Shown here piece after piece: positions 9,787 through 18,899 of a stretch of 64,000 bases of DNA. The stretch is from NCBI RefSeq assembly GCF_024752025.1, contig NZ_JANTPU010000001.1, forward strand, positions 62,001-126,000, given 5' to 3'. The stretch's first letter is position 1. Each line of letters opens with the position of its first letter. A program made the position numbers and the translations under genes. The stretch is from Pseudidiomarina sp. CB1 (GTDB lineage Bacteria; Pseudomonadota; Gammaproteobacteria; Enterobacterales; Alteromonadaceae). A model generated the notes under the pieces. The model saw only the letters and a list, made by a program, of their open reading frames with translations, was not told the origin of the DNA and made no database searches.

Positions 9787-10245
9787 ATGAAAAAGGTTCC
9801 CTTCCTACGCTTACGCCCAGTGGTGTTGTCACTTATCGTGATGACGTTCTTGGCGGCAGCTTGGCTGCCAACCGGAAGTTTTTTGCCAGGTGAACGGACG
9901 AATAAGCCACAATTGTTTCTGGAATTCGCTGAAGCAGTGCCTTCGCAAGCGGCCGAGGATGTTTTGTTTGATGTTCAACAACGTATCGAACAACGGCATG
10001 AATGGCGCATGGTAGACACTGCTGCGCCCTATGCTTGGCATCTCAATGTGCGCATTGAAGAAGGCGAACAGCTGATGATTCATGGCGTACTTACCACCCC
10101 GCAGCAGGGGGCTGATAATAGTACCCATGAGCAACGTTTCAAGATTCAGGGGCCTTACGATGCCATGGGCGCCTTACCCGAACAGTTTGTAAAAGTGCTC
10201 ATTGATTTAGTCGAAAACGCAGAAAAACATAGCGCGAGCTTGTGA
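9787..10245 (+). CDS. Unknown membrane-anchored or exported protein
   Basis: 152 residues, no family recognised. A basic N-terminus (MKKVPFLRLRP) is followed by one hydrophobic segment (about residues 11-28), consistent with a signal anchor. The rest is hydrophilic with an acidic tail and probably periplasmic. It starts 5 bp after the rlmB stop, so it belongs to the rnr-rlmB unit. A promoter for the next operon overlaps its stop codon. Confidence 0.6.
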   Translation: MKKVPFLRLRPVVLSLIVMTFLAAAWLPTGSFLPGERTNKPQLFLEFAEAVPSQAAEDVLFDVQQRIEQRHEWRMVDTAAPYAWHLNVRIEEGEQLMIHGVLTTPQQGADNSTHEQRFKIQGPYDAMGALPEQFVKVLIDLVENAEKHSASL

Positions 10246-10268
10246 TCTGAGGCGAATTCGGCTAAAAT
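10240..10268 (+). promoter_or_regulatory. Promoter of rpsF-priB-rpsR-rplI
   Basis: TTGTGA (10240-10245), a 17-bp spacer and TAAAAT (10263-10268). The -35 box overlaps the last codons of the preceding gene. A leader of about 100 nt follows before rpsF. Confidence 0.5.
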
Positions 10269-10327
10269 CCCGCCGCTTAAATCAGTCTGAAGTTTTTTAA
10301 CTCACAAAAAGCGTTCCTTGCTGCTGC

Positions 10328-10357
10328 AGGTGTGACTGAGCCTATCAGTAGCTATGA
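10328..10357 (+). promoter_or_regulatory. Possible hairpin in rpsF leader
   Basis: GCTGC followed by AGG can pair with CCT and then GTAGC across a 10-nt loop with an ATCA bulge. The hairpin sits just upstream of the rpsF ribosome-binding site. S6-S18 leader control is known in several bacteria. Only the location and fold fit here, and the diagnostic CCG element was not found, so assignment is weak. Confidence 0.25.
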
Positions 10358-10373
10358 ACCATAAGGAGCAGAA

Positions 10374-10745
10374 ATGCGTCATTATGAAATCGTATTCATG
10401 GTCCACCCGGACCAGAGCGAGCAAGTACCTGGCATGATCGAGCGTTACAGCGAGACCATCAAATCAGGTAACGGCACCATCCACCGTTTGGAAGACTGGG
10501 GTCGTCGTCAATTGGCTTACCCAATCAACAAGTTGCACAAAGCACACTACGTGTTGATGAACATCGAAGCGTCTGCTGAAGTTGTTGAAGAGTTGGAAAC
10601 AGCTTTCCGTTACAACGATGCAGTATTGCGCAACATGATCATGCGTAAGAAAGAAGCTATCACCGAAGCGTCTCCTTTGACTAAGAAAGAAGAGCGTAAA
10701 GGCGACAGCCGCAACGAAGAACAAGGCGACAACGAAGCAGCGTAA
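10374..10745 (+). CDS. rpsF: 30S ribosomal protein S6
   Basis: 123-residue S6, which binds the central domain of 16S rRNA together with S18. The N-terminal [18 protein letters not shown] and the central [11 protein letters not shown] are diagnostic. The acidic C-terminal tail ([20 protein letters not shown]) resembles the E. coli tail that receives post-translational glutamates. An AAGGAG ribosome-binding site lies 5-6 nt before the ATG. First gene of rpsF-priB-rpsR-rplI. Confidence 0.97.
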   Translation: MRHYEIVFMVHPDQSEQVPGMIERYSETIKSGNGTIHRLEDWGRRQLAYPINKLHKAHYVLMNIEASAEVVEELETAFRYNDAVLRNMIMRKKEAITEASPLTKKEERKGDSRNEEQGDNEAA

Positions 10746-10770
10746 GCTGGCTTGTTAACGTCTAACCATT

Positions 10771-11317
<547 letters not shown>

Positions 11318-11360
11318 GTCGGCATCGCGAACGATCTCAGAAACTCAGAGGTAGCGAACA

Positions 11361-11813
11361 ATGGAAATCATTCTATTAGACAAAATCGCCAACTTAGGTG
11401 GCTTGGGTGACCAAGTTTCTGTTAAGTCTGGCTATGCACGTAACTTTTTGTTCCCACAAGGTAAAGCAGTTCCTGCAACCCAAGCGAACATCAAAGTATT
11501 CGAAGAGCGCCGCGCAGAATTAGAAGCGAAAATTGCTGCTGATTTGGCTGCTGCTGAAGAACGTGCAGAGAAAATCAATGCACTTGAAGCTATCGTGATC
11601 AGCTCTAAAGCTGGTGACGAAGGTAAACTTTTCGGCTCTATCGGTACCAAAGACATCGCTGATGCAGTAACTGCAGCAGGCGTTGAAGTACAGAAGAGCG
11701 AAGTATTGTTGCCAAACGGCACTTTACGTGAGACTGGCGAGTTCGACATCGAGTTGCACTTGCACGCAGACGTATTTGCTAGCATCAAGTTGCAAGTGGT
11801 TGCTGCTGAATAA
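11361..11813 (+). CDS. rplI: 50S ribosomal protein L9
   Basis: 150-residue L9 (E. coli 149), a two-domain protein joined by a long helix near the L1 stalk. The N-terminal domain [19 protein letters not shown] with KSGYARNFL is diagnostic. The connecting helix is Ala/Glu-rich (about residues 42-75). Last gene of the operon, followed by a rho-independent terminator. Confidence 0.97.
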   Translation: MEIILLDKIANLGGLGDQVSVKSGYARNFLFPQGKAVPATQANIKVFEERRAELEAKIAADLAAAEERAEKINALEAIVISSKAGDEGKLFGSIGTKDIADAVTAAGVEVQKSEVLLPNGTLRETGEFDIELHLHADVFASIKLQVVAAE

Positions 11814-11840
11814 TTAGCACAAACACAAAGCACTGAAGAA

Positions 11841-11874
11841 ACCGTAGTCTGGTAACAGGCTGCGGTTTTTTTTT
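11841..11874 (+). terminator. Rho-independent terminator after rplI
   Basis: ACCGTAGTCTG and CAGGCTGCGGT form an 11-bp stem with two G-U pairs and a 4-nt GTAA loop, followed by nine T residues. Confidence 0.9.
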
Positions 11875-11952
11875 GCTTTTTTGCAAATGCGTGTAAACCT
11901 TTAACGCACTCCATACGACCTACTTAACAAGAAAAGCAAAAAGGGCAAACCG

Positions 11953-12510
11953 GTGACGGCACAAGTTTTAACCCATCAAGCGTTCGAGGATCCTGACACA
12001 GGCTTGGTGCGACAAGCGGCAAAAGGCAATATGCAAGCCTTTCAGCAATTGTTCGAGCGACACCACCGTAAAGTGTACAGCTTGGTCTGGCGTTTAGCGG
12101 GTGACAGTGATACCGCGCACGACTTAACGCAAGAAGTGTTCATCAAGTTATGGGACGCGCTCGCGAGCTTTCGCGGTGAGAGCAAATTTAGCACCTGGCT
12201 GCATACGGTGGCGACGCGAGTGGCGATTAGTGAGATGCGCAAACAAAAGCGCTGGCGCCAAGACGTCACTTTAACCGATGACAGTAACTATGCTGAAGCC
12301 GTGGCGCAGCAAGAGAGTGCCGACTTGGGTGAGCTGGATAAGCTGATAATACGTTTACCAGAGCAAATGCGTTGGGTTTTCGTTCTGCACTGCATTGAAG
12401 GCCTGCGTCATGAAGAAGTGGCTGCAGAATTAGGTATTGCGGTAGGCACGAGCAAAGCACAGGTTCATCGTGCCCGGACATTGTTAGAGGAGTGGCTGAG
12501 TGATGAGTAA
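11953..12510 (+). CDS. ECF-type RNA polymerase sigma factor
   Basis: 185-residue extracytoplasmic-function sigma factor (sigma-70 family, regions 2 and 4 only). Region 2 covers about residues 28-95, with LTQEVFIKLW and the -10 recognition helix near STWLHTVATRVA. Region 4 (about 125-180) has HEEVAAELGIAVGTSKAQVHRAR, the -35-binding helix-turn-helix. It starts at GTG with an AAGGG-type ribosome-binding site. The 3' end overlaps the following gene, which encodes a membrane-anchored protein likely to be its anti-sigma. The regulated stress signal is unknown. Confidence 0.9.
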   Translation: MTAQVLTHQAFEDPDTGLVRQAAKGNMQAFQQLFERHHRKVYSLVWRLAGDSDTAHDLTQEVFIKLWDALASFRGESKFSTWLHTVATRVAISEMRKQKRWRQDVTLTDDSNYAEAVAQQESADLGELDKLIIRLPEQMRWVFVLHCIEGLRHEEVAAELGIAVGTSKAQVHRARTLLEEWLSDE

Positions 12511-13021
12511 TTCAACAGCAAGTAACAAACTAGACCGCTTAATTAATGACGCTGCGAATGGTAACGCAGCACCCGCTCCAGAGCGTGAGCTATGGACCGG
12601 TATTGAGCATAGCCTTGCCCGTCGCCAGCAACGTTCCAGCAAGTGGCTGAATTGGGTGTGGGCAAGTGCAGCCTGTATGGTTTTGGCCGTGGGTGGTGTG
12701 ACCTTTATGAGTCTGCAAGCACCTGCTGTTAATCCTGAACAGCCAGCAGCGAGCGCGCTACTGACCTACATGAACAAGCAACACGAACAGCAGCGCCAAT
12801 TTGTTTTAACGCAATACCAAGCTGTAGGTTGGAATGGTGAAAGTGAGTTCGTGGCGGCTGAAATAGAACAAATCCGCGCCAGTATCGATGAAGTGAGCGC
12901 GCAATTGATGACAGAGCCAAATAACCAAGCGTTATGGCAGCTCTTACAGTGGCTGCACAGCAAAGAATTGGAATTATTGGAATCACAATTTGTCGTGAGC
13001 GACAAACTACAACAGCTTTAA
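12503..13021 (+). CDS. Putative membrane-anchored anti-sigma factor
   Basis: 172 residues. A hydrophilic cytoplasmic N-terminus (about 1-48, ending in RRQQRSSK) precedes one membrane helix (about 48-70, WVWASAACMVLAVGGVTF) and a Glu/Gln-rich periplasmic helical domain. No zinc-finger HxxxCxxC motif of ZAS anti-sigmas is seen, so the family is not proven. The inference rests on topology and on its overlap with the sigma gene. An in-frame GTG at 12500 is an alternative start; AGAGGAG at 12486-12492 would serve either. Confidence 0.6.
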   Translation: MSNSTASNKLDRLINDAANGNAAPAPERELWTGIEHSLARRQQRSSKWLNWVWASAACMVLAVGGVTFMSLQAPAVNPEQPAASALLTYMNKQHEQQRQFVLTQYQAVGWNGESEFVAAEIEQIRASIDEVSAQLMTEPNNQALWQLLQWLHSKELELLESQFVVSDKLQQL

Positions 13022-13036
13022 TCGTAGGAGATGAGC

Positions 13037-13999
13037 ATGAAAACATTAGTCAATGTAGTAACCAACGTGGCCCTTTTGTCGGGTCTGGTTTTCAGCGGCC
13101 TTGCGTATGCAGATCAACAACGCGTCGACGAGCGCTTAGAAGTTCCAGCTGACGTGTTCGTGAAGATTGAAAACATGCGTGGCGACGTTCGCATTAGTGG
13201 TACCGACGAAAACTATGCCGAGGTAAAAGGCGAGCTCGATAAATACGCTACCGGTCTGACGTTTACCCTTGATGGTAGCACCTTATCAATCATCGTTGAC
13301 ATGGAAGAGCGCAATAACTTTTCTGGCGATGAAGCGACCGACTTAAGCATCAGACTCCCACGTTCAGCGAAGCTTAGTGTGGAAGGTGTTTCAACGGATT
13401 TTTGGGTGAACGATTTCAACAGCGATGTGCGTGTAAACAGTGTCAGTGGCGATCTTGAAGCGCAAAACGTGACTGGAAGTATTCGCTTGAATTCAGTAAG
13501 TGGCGATGTGCAAGGCAAAAACCTTGCCGGCACGGTGCAAATGAAATCGGTAAGCGGTGATATTCTGGACCGTGGTAATAAAGCGACTACGGTAAGTTAT
13601 GGCTCGACGAGCGGTGACATCAATGCCACGAGTGCGGCGTCAGAAGTTACTGCAGAAACGGTGTCAGGTGATATCGAACTAGTCTTAGACGAAGTAAAAG
13701 AGCTCGAGCTGCGCTCAGTAAGCGGTGACGCTGAAGCTTATTTTGTTTTACTCAATAATGGCCGCGTTACTGGCGAATCGGTCAGTGGTGACGTAGCGCT
13801 CGCTATTCGCGGTAACGTGAATGCCAAGGTCAGTGCGCAAGTGAGTGGCGGTGGTTCCATCGTTAACCGCCTGAGTGACGCTCGCGCCGAGGAATCTCGC
13901 TGGGGTATCGGGGCATCACTTGAGACCACAATCGGTTCGGGCTCAGGTGTGATTGAAGTCACTACTATGAGCGGTGATATTCGACTCACGAAAAACTAA
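13037..13999 (+). CDS. Secreted VSGD-repeat (DUF4097-like) beta-strand protein
   Basis: 320 residues with a Sec signal peptide (MKTLVNVVTNVALLSG to about residue 25, cut near AYA-DQ). The body is a run of beta strands marked by VSGD/TSGD turns at about residues 136, 154, 172, 191, 209, 228 and 249, and a last MSGD near 311. The 18-21-residue spacing suggests a right-handed solenoid, as in DUF4097 and head-GIN proteins. Function unknown. The ATG at 13031 touches the GTAGGAG ribosome-binding site, so the ATG at 13037 (6-nt spacing) was chosen. It ends the sigma/anti-sigma unit. Confidence 0.8.
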   Translation: MKTLVNVVTNVALLSGLVFSGLAYADQQRVDERLEVPADVFVKIENMRGDVRISGTDENYAEVKGELDKYATGLTFTLDGSTLSIIVDMEERNNFSGDEATDLSIRLPRSAKLSVEGVSTDFWVNDFNSDVRVNSVSGDLEAQNVTGSIRLNSVSGDVQGKNLAGTVQMKSVSGDILDRGNKATTVSYGSTSGDINATSAASEVTAETVSGDIELVLDEVKELELRSVSGDAEAYFVLLNNGRVTGESVSGDVALAIRGNVNAKVSAQVSGGGSIVNRLSDARAEESRWGIGASLETTIGSGSGVIEVTTMSGDIRLTKN

Positions 14000-14020
14000 G
14001 CGTTAAAAATCAACAATCGG

Positions 14021-14050
14021 AGCGGATCCTTAACGGATCCGCTTTCTTCC
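14021..14050 (+). terminator. Terminator after the sigma-factor cassette
   Basis: AGCGGATCC (14021-14029) and GGATCCGCT (14035-14043) form a perfect 9-bp stem with loop TTAAC. It is followed by a T-rich but interrupted run (TTTCTTCCTT), so efficiency may be moderate. Confidence 0.7.
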
Positions 14051-14102
14051 TTCCGCCGCATTTTGTATAGTCTTAGCCATCGTTTTAAATTCTGAGAGAA
14101 CC

Positions 14103-15515
14103 ATGGCCGCAAACCGTCCTGAAAAGCAATCCCGCAGCGACTCTAAGCTTGCCGCAATCAAGACTGCACCGCATTCAATTGAAGCTGAGCAGTCAGTATT
14201 GGGCGGGTTAATGCTTGATAATCAGGCATGGGATGCCATCGCCGGTGATATCATTGCTGAAGATTTTTATCATCGTGGGCATCGGTTGATTTTTACCGCA
14301 ATGTCACGGCTTACCGAGCGTAATCAGCCGATCGACTTGGTGACGGTCTCGGAAAATTTAGAAGCAGCCGGTGAATTACAAGATGTTGGCGGTTTTGCGT
14401 ACTTAGGTGAAATTGCGAAGAACACTCCCAGCGCGGCGAACATTCGTGCCTATGCACAAATCGTACGTGAACGCGCGGTTCTGCGTGAACTCATTTCCGC
14501 CTCAAACGAGATCGCCGAAAATTGTTACGACACGCAAAATCGTACCAGTGCCGAAATTCTCGACCTTGCTGAAACAAAAGTTTTCAAGATTGCTGAACAA
14601 CGCACGAGTGCGAATGAGGGGCCTCAAGCGATCTCACCAATTTTGGAGCGCACCGTACAGCGTATTGAAGAGCTCTCAACGAGTAAGAATGCTAACGGAG
14701 TGACCGGGCGTTCAACGGGCTTTACTGACCTTGATCGCATGACCGCGGGCTTGCAACCTTCCGATTTGATTATTGTGGCCGCACGACCGTCCATGGGTAA
14801 AACCACTTTTGCCATGAACCTGTGTGAAAATGTCGCGATGCGTGAAGACAAGCCGGTTTTAGTGTTTAGTCTTGAGATGCCTTCTGAACAAATCATGATG
14901 CGGATGATGGCGTCATTGAGTCACGTAGACCAAACCCGCATTCGTAATGGTCAGTTGAAGGATGAAGATTGGAGTCGGGTAGCCTCAACCATTTCCATCT
15001 TAAAAGAAAAGAACAATATTTATGTTGACGACTCATCAGGCTTGACGCCGACCGAGGTTCGTTCGCGTGCAAGGCGTGTGGCGCGCGACCATAAAGGGTT
15101 ATCGCTGATCATGGTGGACTATTTGCAGCTCATGACAGTGCCCGGTATGGCGGAAAACCGTACATTGGAAATCGCGGAAATTTCACGCTCGTTAAAAGCG
15201 TTGGCGAAGGAACTCGAAGTGCCAGTGGTCGCACTTTCTCAGCTTAACCGCTCATTGGAGCAACGTTCAAATCGCCGACCGGTGAACTCTGACCTACGGG
15301 AATCAGGTTCAATCGAGCAAGATGCCGACGTTATTATGTTTATCTATCGTGATGAGGTATACCACCCCGAAAGCGAGGAGAAAGGCATCGCGGAGATTAT
15401 TCTAGGCAAGCAACGGAATGGTCCAATCGGCACGGTAAAACTTAAGTTCCAGGGACAATACTCACGTTTCGACAATTTAGCGCAGCATGAAATTCCCGAC
15501 GGACCTGATTATTAG
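14103..15515 (+). CDS. dnaB: Replicative DNA helicase DnaB
   Basis: 470-residue hexameric 5'-to-3' helicase of the replisome (E. coli 471). The N-terminal domain (HSIEAEQSVLGGLMLDNQAWD) binds primase. The C-terminal RecA-like motor has Walker A ARPSMGKTT at residues 227-235, the Walker B region SLIMVDYLQLM and the arginine-finger segment LNRSLEQRSNRRP. No intein is present. It is monocistronic between two terminator-like sequences. Confidence 0.97.
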   Translation: MAANRPEKQSRSDSKLAAIKTAPHSIEAEQSVLGGLMLDNQAWDAIAGDIIAEDFYHRGHRLIFTAMSRLTERNQPIDLVTVSENLEAAGELQDVGGFAYLGEIAKNTPSAANIRAYAQIVRERAVLRELISASNEIAENCYDTQNRTSAEILDLAETKVFKIAEQRTSANEGPQAISPILERTVQRIEELSTSKNANGVTGRSTGFTDLDRMTAGLQPSDLIIVAARPSMGKTTFAMNLCENVAMREDKPVLVFSLEMPSEQIMMRMMASLSHVDQTRIRNGQLKDEDWSRVASTISILKEKNNIYVDDSSGLTPTEVRSRARRVARDHKGLSLIMVDYLQLMTVPGMAENRTLEIAEISRSLKALAKELEVPVVALSQLNRSLEQRSNRRPVNSDLRESGSIEQDADVIMFIYRDEVYHPESEEKGIAEIILGKQRNGPIGTVKLKFQGQYSRFDNLAQHEIPDGPDY

Positions 15516-15527
15516 GTCCGTTGTCGT

Positions 15528-15968
15528 TTAAGCGCAGTCGCCACAAACGCCGTGGGCTTCTATGGTTTGACTTTCAACGCGAAAACCTTGGTCTTCAGCT
15601 TGTTTACGTAGCGCGTTGTACACACCTTCTGATTGAATCTCTTGCACAGACCCACAACGCTCACAAATAAGCATTTGCACAGGGTGTTGGTGGTCAAAAT
15701 GACTGCATAGTACGTAGCTGTTCGATGATGTAATTTTATGTACGAAGCCTTGTTCTTGCAGAAAGTCTAGTGCGCGATAAATCGTTGGCGGCTTAGCGTT
15801 TGGGACTGCCGACTTTAGTTTATCGAGTAGGTCGTAGGCACCAATGGCACCGCTTTGGTCTGCGAGAATTTCGAAGACTTCGCGTCGCGCAGGAGTTAAT
15901 CTTGCCCCACGTTGTGCACATAACTTTTCGGCCTTAGTGACCAAGCGAGTCGTTTCTTTCGTTGTCAT
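15528..15968 (-). CDS. zur: Zinc uptake regulator Zur (Fur family)
   Basis: 146-residue Fur-family repressor. The winged helix holds TPARREVFEILA and PPTIYRALDFLQEQGFVHKI. The structural zinc site is formed by CERC (C102, C105) and CGDC (C142, C145), and the HFDHQHP segment supplies further ligands. The Zur call over Fur rests on the CERCGSVQEI pattern and the neighbourhood with dusA, as in E. coli. Longer upstream starts exist; the ATG at 15968 gives the normal length. It is divergent from the amidase gene with a 62-bp spacer. Confidence 0.85.
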   Translation of the reverse strand: MTTKETTRLVTKAEKLCAQRGARLTPARREVFEILADQSGAIGAYDLLDKLKSAVPNAKPPTIYRALDFLQEQGFVHKITSSNSYVLCSHFDHQHPVQMLICERCGSVQEIQSEGVYNALRKQAEDQGFRVESQTIEAHGVCGDCA

Positions 15969-16030
15969 GAGGCGCAGTTTATCACGATGAATAACATTCG
16001 GGTAGCAATCCCATCGGGAGTAAATCAACA

Positions 16031-17614
16031 ATGAAAATAAAACCGAAATCTAGTTGGCGTCGCTTGTTGCTGACACTGTTCAGCGCCGGCCTGCTGTGGC
16101 AAAGCCAAGGCATAGCAGCCACTGAATTCAACTTCCAAGAAGTCACCGTCGAGCAATTGCAGACCGCAATGCAAGCGGACGAACTAAGCGCCGAACAAGT
16201 GGTACGCCATTACTACGGACAAATTGCGAAGCATAATGAACGTGGTGCCGATTTACGCGCGGTAACGCAGTTATTGCCGTTAGCTGATGCATTATCTGTG
16301 GCGCGAGTGCTGGATCAAGAACGCGCGCAAGGGAAACTGCGGGGACCGTTGCATGGCGTGCCGGTATTGCTAAAAGATAATATCGATACTGCCGATGGTC
16401 TGGCGAATACCGCAGGTTCATTGTTATTGGCAGATCATTATCCCAGTACCGATGCATATATCGTGCAGCGGTTACGTGACGCTGGCGCCATTGTGATCGG
16501 TAAAGCTAATCTGAGCGAATGGGCAAATTTTCGCTCGACGGGTTCGAGTTCCGGCTGGAGTAGCTTCGGTGGACAGGCCAAAAATCCATTTGATACCACT
16601 CGCAGTACTTGTGGCTCGAGCGCTGGTTCAGCAGCCGCAGTAAGTGGCAACTTGATTCCGTTGGCAGTGGGCACAGAAACCGACGGCTCCTTGGTGTGTC
16701 CGGCGGCAATCACTGGCATCGTTACCATTAAGCCGACCTTAGGCTTGTTGAGCCGTAGCGGTATTATTCCCATTGCGCATAGCCAAGATACTGCTGGACC
16801 GATGGCACGTACGGTCAGCGACGCAGTCTACATGCTTGACGCGATGCTCGGCGAAGACTCTCGTGATGAGGCGAGTTATGCGGTCAATCAAACGTTTGCC
16901 AAACACCTTAAGGTTAATGGTCTGCAAGGTAAGCGAATTGGCGTCATGCGTGATTTGATGGGCTACCATAGCGGCGTTGATGCGGTCTTTGAAGGGCAGT
17001 TGCAGGTACTCAAGAATGCCGGAGCCGAGTTGGTTGATGATGTATCGTTCGTTAACGGCCGGAACTGGGGTGACGATGAGTTCACCGTGCTGTTACATGA
17101 ATTTAAATATGGTCTCGCCGACTATTTTGCGCAACATCCCGATGCACCGTACCAGGACCTCGCAGGCTTACTTGAGGCTAATAACCAGTTCGCCGATGCC
17201 ATTATGCCGTTTTTTGGGCAAGAGCTCTTTGTGATGGCAGAGGCGCGCACAAGCGAACAACAAGCCGATTATGAAGCGGCGTTAGCGCGGGCAAAACAGG
17301 CAGCTGGTCCAGATGGTATTGATGCCACGTTAGCTGAATATGATTTGGATCTTCTTATTGCTCCAACGACAGCCCCGGCGTGGAAGATTGACCTGATTAA
17401 TGGTGATCACTATTCAGGCTCGGCAAGTTCACCGGCGGCCGTTGCGGGCTACCCACATATTAGTGTCCCCATGGGCTTCGTTGAACACTTGCCTGTCGGC
17501 ATGAGCTTCTTTGCCGGTGCCGGTGCAGAAGGCGTGCTTATTGAAGCGGCATTTGCCTACGAGCAGTTAAGTCAGGCTCGGCGAGCGCCAAGTCTAATGC
17601 CGCAGCATCACTGA
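16031..17614 (+). CDS. Secreted amidase (amidase signature family)
   Basis: 527-residue exported hydrolase with a Ser-cisSer-Lys triad. Signal peptide is residues 1-30 (basic start, hydrophobic core, cut near GIAA-TE). The catalytic Lys is K115 in VLLKDNID, the cis-Ser lies in GSSAGS (195-200), and the nucleophile is S220 in TETDGSLVCPA. The substrate cannot be read from sequence; family members hydrolyse amides from acylamides to peptides. The exported location argues against GatA, the tRNA amidotransferase subunit. It is divergent from zur; a zinc link is unproven. Confidence 0.85.
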   Translation: MKIKPKSSWRRLLLTLFSAGLLWQSQGIAATEFNFQEVTVEQLQTAMQADELSAEQVVRHYYGQIAKHNERGADLRAVTQLLPLADALSVARVLDQERAQGKLRGPLHGVPVLLKDNIDTADGLANTAGSLLLADHYPSTDAYIVQRLRDAGAIVIGKANLSEWANFRSTGSSSGWSSFGGQAKNPFDTTRSTCGSSAGSAAAVSGNLIPLAVGTETDGSLVCPAAITGIVTIKPTLGLLSRSGIIPIAHSQDTAGPMARTVSDAVYMLDAMLGEDSRDEASYAVNQTFAKHLKVNGLQGKRIGVMRDLMGYHSGVDAVFEGQLQVLKNAGAELVDDVSFVNGRNWGDDEFTVLLHEFKYGLADYFAQHPDAPYQDLAGLLEANNQFADAIMPFFGQELFVMAEARTSEQQADYEAALARAKQAAGPDGIDATLAEYDLDLLIAPTTAPAWKIDLINGDHYSGSASSPAAVAGYPHISVPMGFVEHLPVGMSFFAGAGAEGVLIEAAFAYEQLSQARRAPSLMPQHH

Positions 17615-17625
17615 GAACTTGCATT

Positions 17626-17660
17626 AGGAGGCTGAAACCGTAGAATACGGCCTCCTTTTA
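17626..17660 (+). terminator. Terminator between amidase and dusA
   Basis: AGGAGGC (17626-17632) pairs with GCCTCCT (17650-17656), and an inner CCGTA/TACGG can extend the fold. It is followed by TTTTA. The T run is short. Confidence 0.55.
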
Positions 17661-17685
17661 TCGGCAAGCGCAAGTACGAGACGTT

Positions 17686-18738
17686 ATGATCCAAGCACCG
17701 TTGAACAAACCTACCTTAGCAGTAGCTCCGATGCTGGATTGGACAGATCGTCACTGCCGCTATTTTCATCGGTTATTTAGCCAAAAAGCCGTGCTTTTCA
17801 CGGAGATGGTTACTACTGGCGCCATAATCTACGGTAAGTATGATTTCTTAGCCTTTAACCCTGAAGAGCAACCGGTAGTGTTGCAACTCGGCGGTAGTGA
17901 CCCAGCGGCCATGGCAGAATGCGCAGCACGTGCTTTCGAACGTGGTTATCAGGCCGTGGATATCAATGTTGGCTGCCCGTCAGATCGCGTTAAAAATGGT
18001 AGTTTCGGCGCTTGTTTGATGGCTGCTCCCGAAGCCGTAGCAAGCTGTATTAGTGCTATGCAGAAAGCAGCTCCGCAACTTCGCGTGTCGGTGAAAACAC
18101 GCCTCGGCATTGATGAACATGATAATGACGACTTTCTGTATCGTTTTATTGATACGGTGACGGATGCGGGCTGTGAATATCTCACTTTGCATGCACGCAA
18201 GGCTTGGTTACAGGGCTTAAGTCCGAAGCAGAACCGCGAAATACCACCATTACAATACGAACGTGTTTACCGTGCCAAGCAACGCTATCCGCAGTTGCAT
18301 ATGATGATCAATGGCGGCATCACTAATGCTGAAGCGATCGTTGAGCATCTCGCCCATGTTGATGGTGTGATGGTGGGGCGTGAGGCGTATCAGAATCCGG
18401 CGTTCCTGAATTGCTTTGATACCCTTTGCGAGCGCCCGAGCGAAGTGCCACAGGCGCAACAAGCAAGCTTTGCTGAACAAGTGCGTGTGGTCGAACAAAT
18501 GATCCCGTACACCGAGCAGCATCTCGCGCAAGGCGGTCGTTGCTGGCATGTAGTGCGGCATATGCTGGGTCTGTTTCAAGGCCAGCCTGGTGCGAAGCGC
18601 TGGCGTCAATGGCTAAGCCAACAGGGACCTACCGCCGCAAATGCTGAGCAATTGCTGCGTGGCGGGCTTGAGTTCGTGTTATCCGCACGTGCGCTAGCAG
18701 ACCAAAAGTTGGTCGAATCGGCAAACTCATCATCTTAG
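17686..18738 (+). CDS. dusA: tRNA-dihydrouridine(20/20a) synthase DusA
   Basis: 350-residue flavoprotein that reduces U20/U20a in the tRNA D-loop. The TIM barrel starts with LAVAPMLDWTDRHCRYF. The catalytic cysteine is in NVGCPSDRVKNGSFGACLM. HARKAWLQGLSPKQNREIPPL separates DusA from DusB and DusC. The FMN phosphate-binding region is INGGITN...VMVGREAYQNP. In E. coli dusA also lies close to zur and is followed by pspG. Confidence 0.94.
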   Translation: MIQAPLNKPTLAVAPMLDWTDRHCRYFHRLFSQKAVLFTEMVTTGAIIYGKYDFLAFNPEEQPVVLQLGGSDPAAMAECAARAFERGYQAVDINVGCPSDRVKNGSFGACLMAAPEAVASCISAMQKAAPQLRVSVKTRLGIDEHDNDDFLYRFIDTVTDAGCEYLTLHARKAWLQGLSPKQNREIPPLQYERVYRAKQRYPQLHMMINGGITNAEAIVEHLAHVDGVMVGREAYQNPAFLNCFDTLCERPSEVPQAQQASFAEQVRVVEQMIPYTEQHLAQGGRCWHVVRHMLGLFQGQPGAKRWRQWLSQQGPTAANAEQLLRGGLEFVLSARALADQKLVESANSSS

Positions 18739-18810
18739 CCACACCTCTTCTTTTTTTAAGATGCTCTAAAAACATTTACTAAACAGTAAGTTACATGTTC
18801 AGCGTTAAAC

Positions 18811-18828
18811 TTGGCACAACCTTTGAAT
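18811..18828 (+). promoter_or_regulatory. Possible sigma-54 (-24/-12) promoter
   Basis: TTGGCACAACCTTTGAAT matches the sigma-54 consensus YTGGCACGRNNNTTGCW at the -24 element and in spacing. At -12 it has TTGAA instead of TTGCA, so the C of the invariant GC is missing. It lies 72 bp upstream of the following gene. A hairpin-forming AGTCG/CGACT pair lies between it and the start codon. Confidence 0.4.
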
Positions 18829-18899
18829 AACTTCTAACGACTTAACTGTTAGTCGCTTCTTAAAACGACTGGCACTTTACTTACTGTTAGGAGCACACC

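Noticed and set aside
13430-13990. Serial GTNAGYGGYGAT-like DNA motifs that look like a tandem DNA repeat
   Set aside because: They encode the VSGD turns of the solenoid protein; the repeat is at protein level with diverged codons, not a microsatellite.
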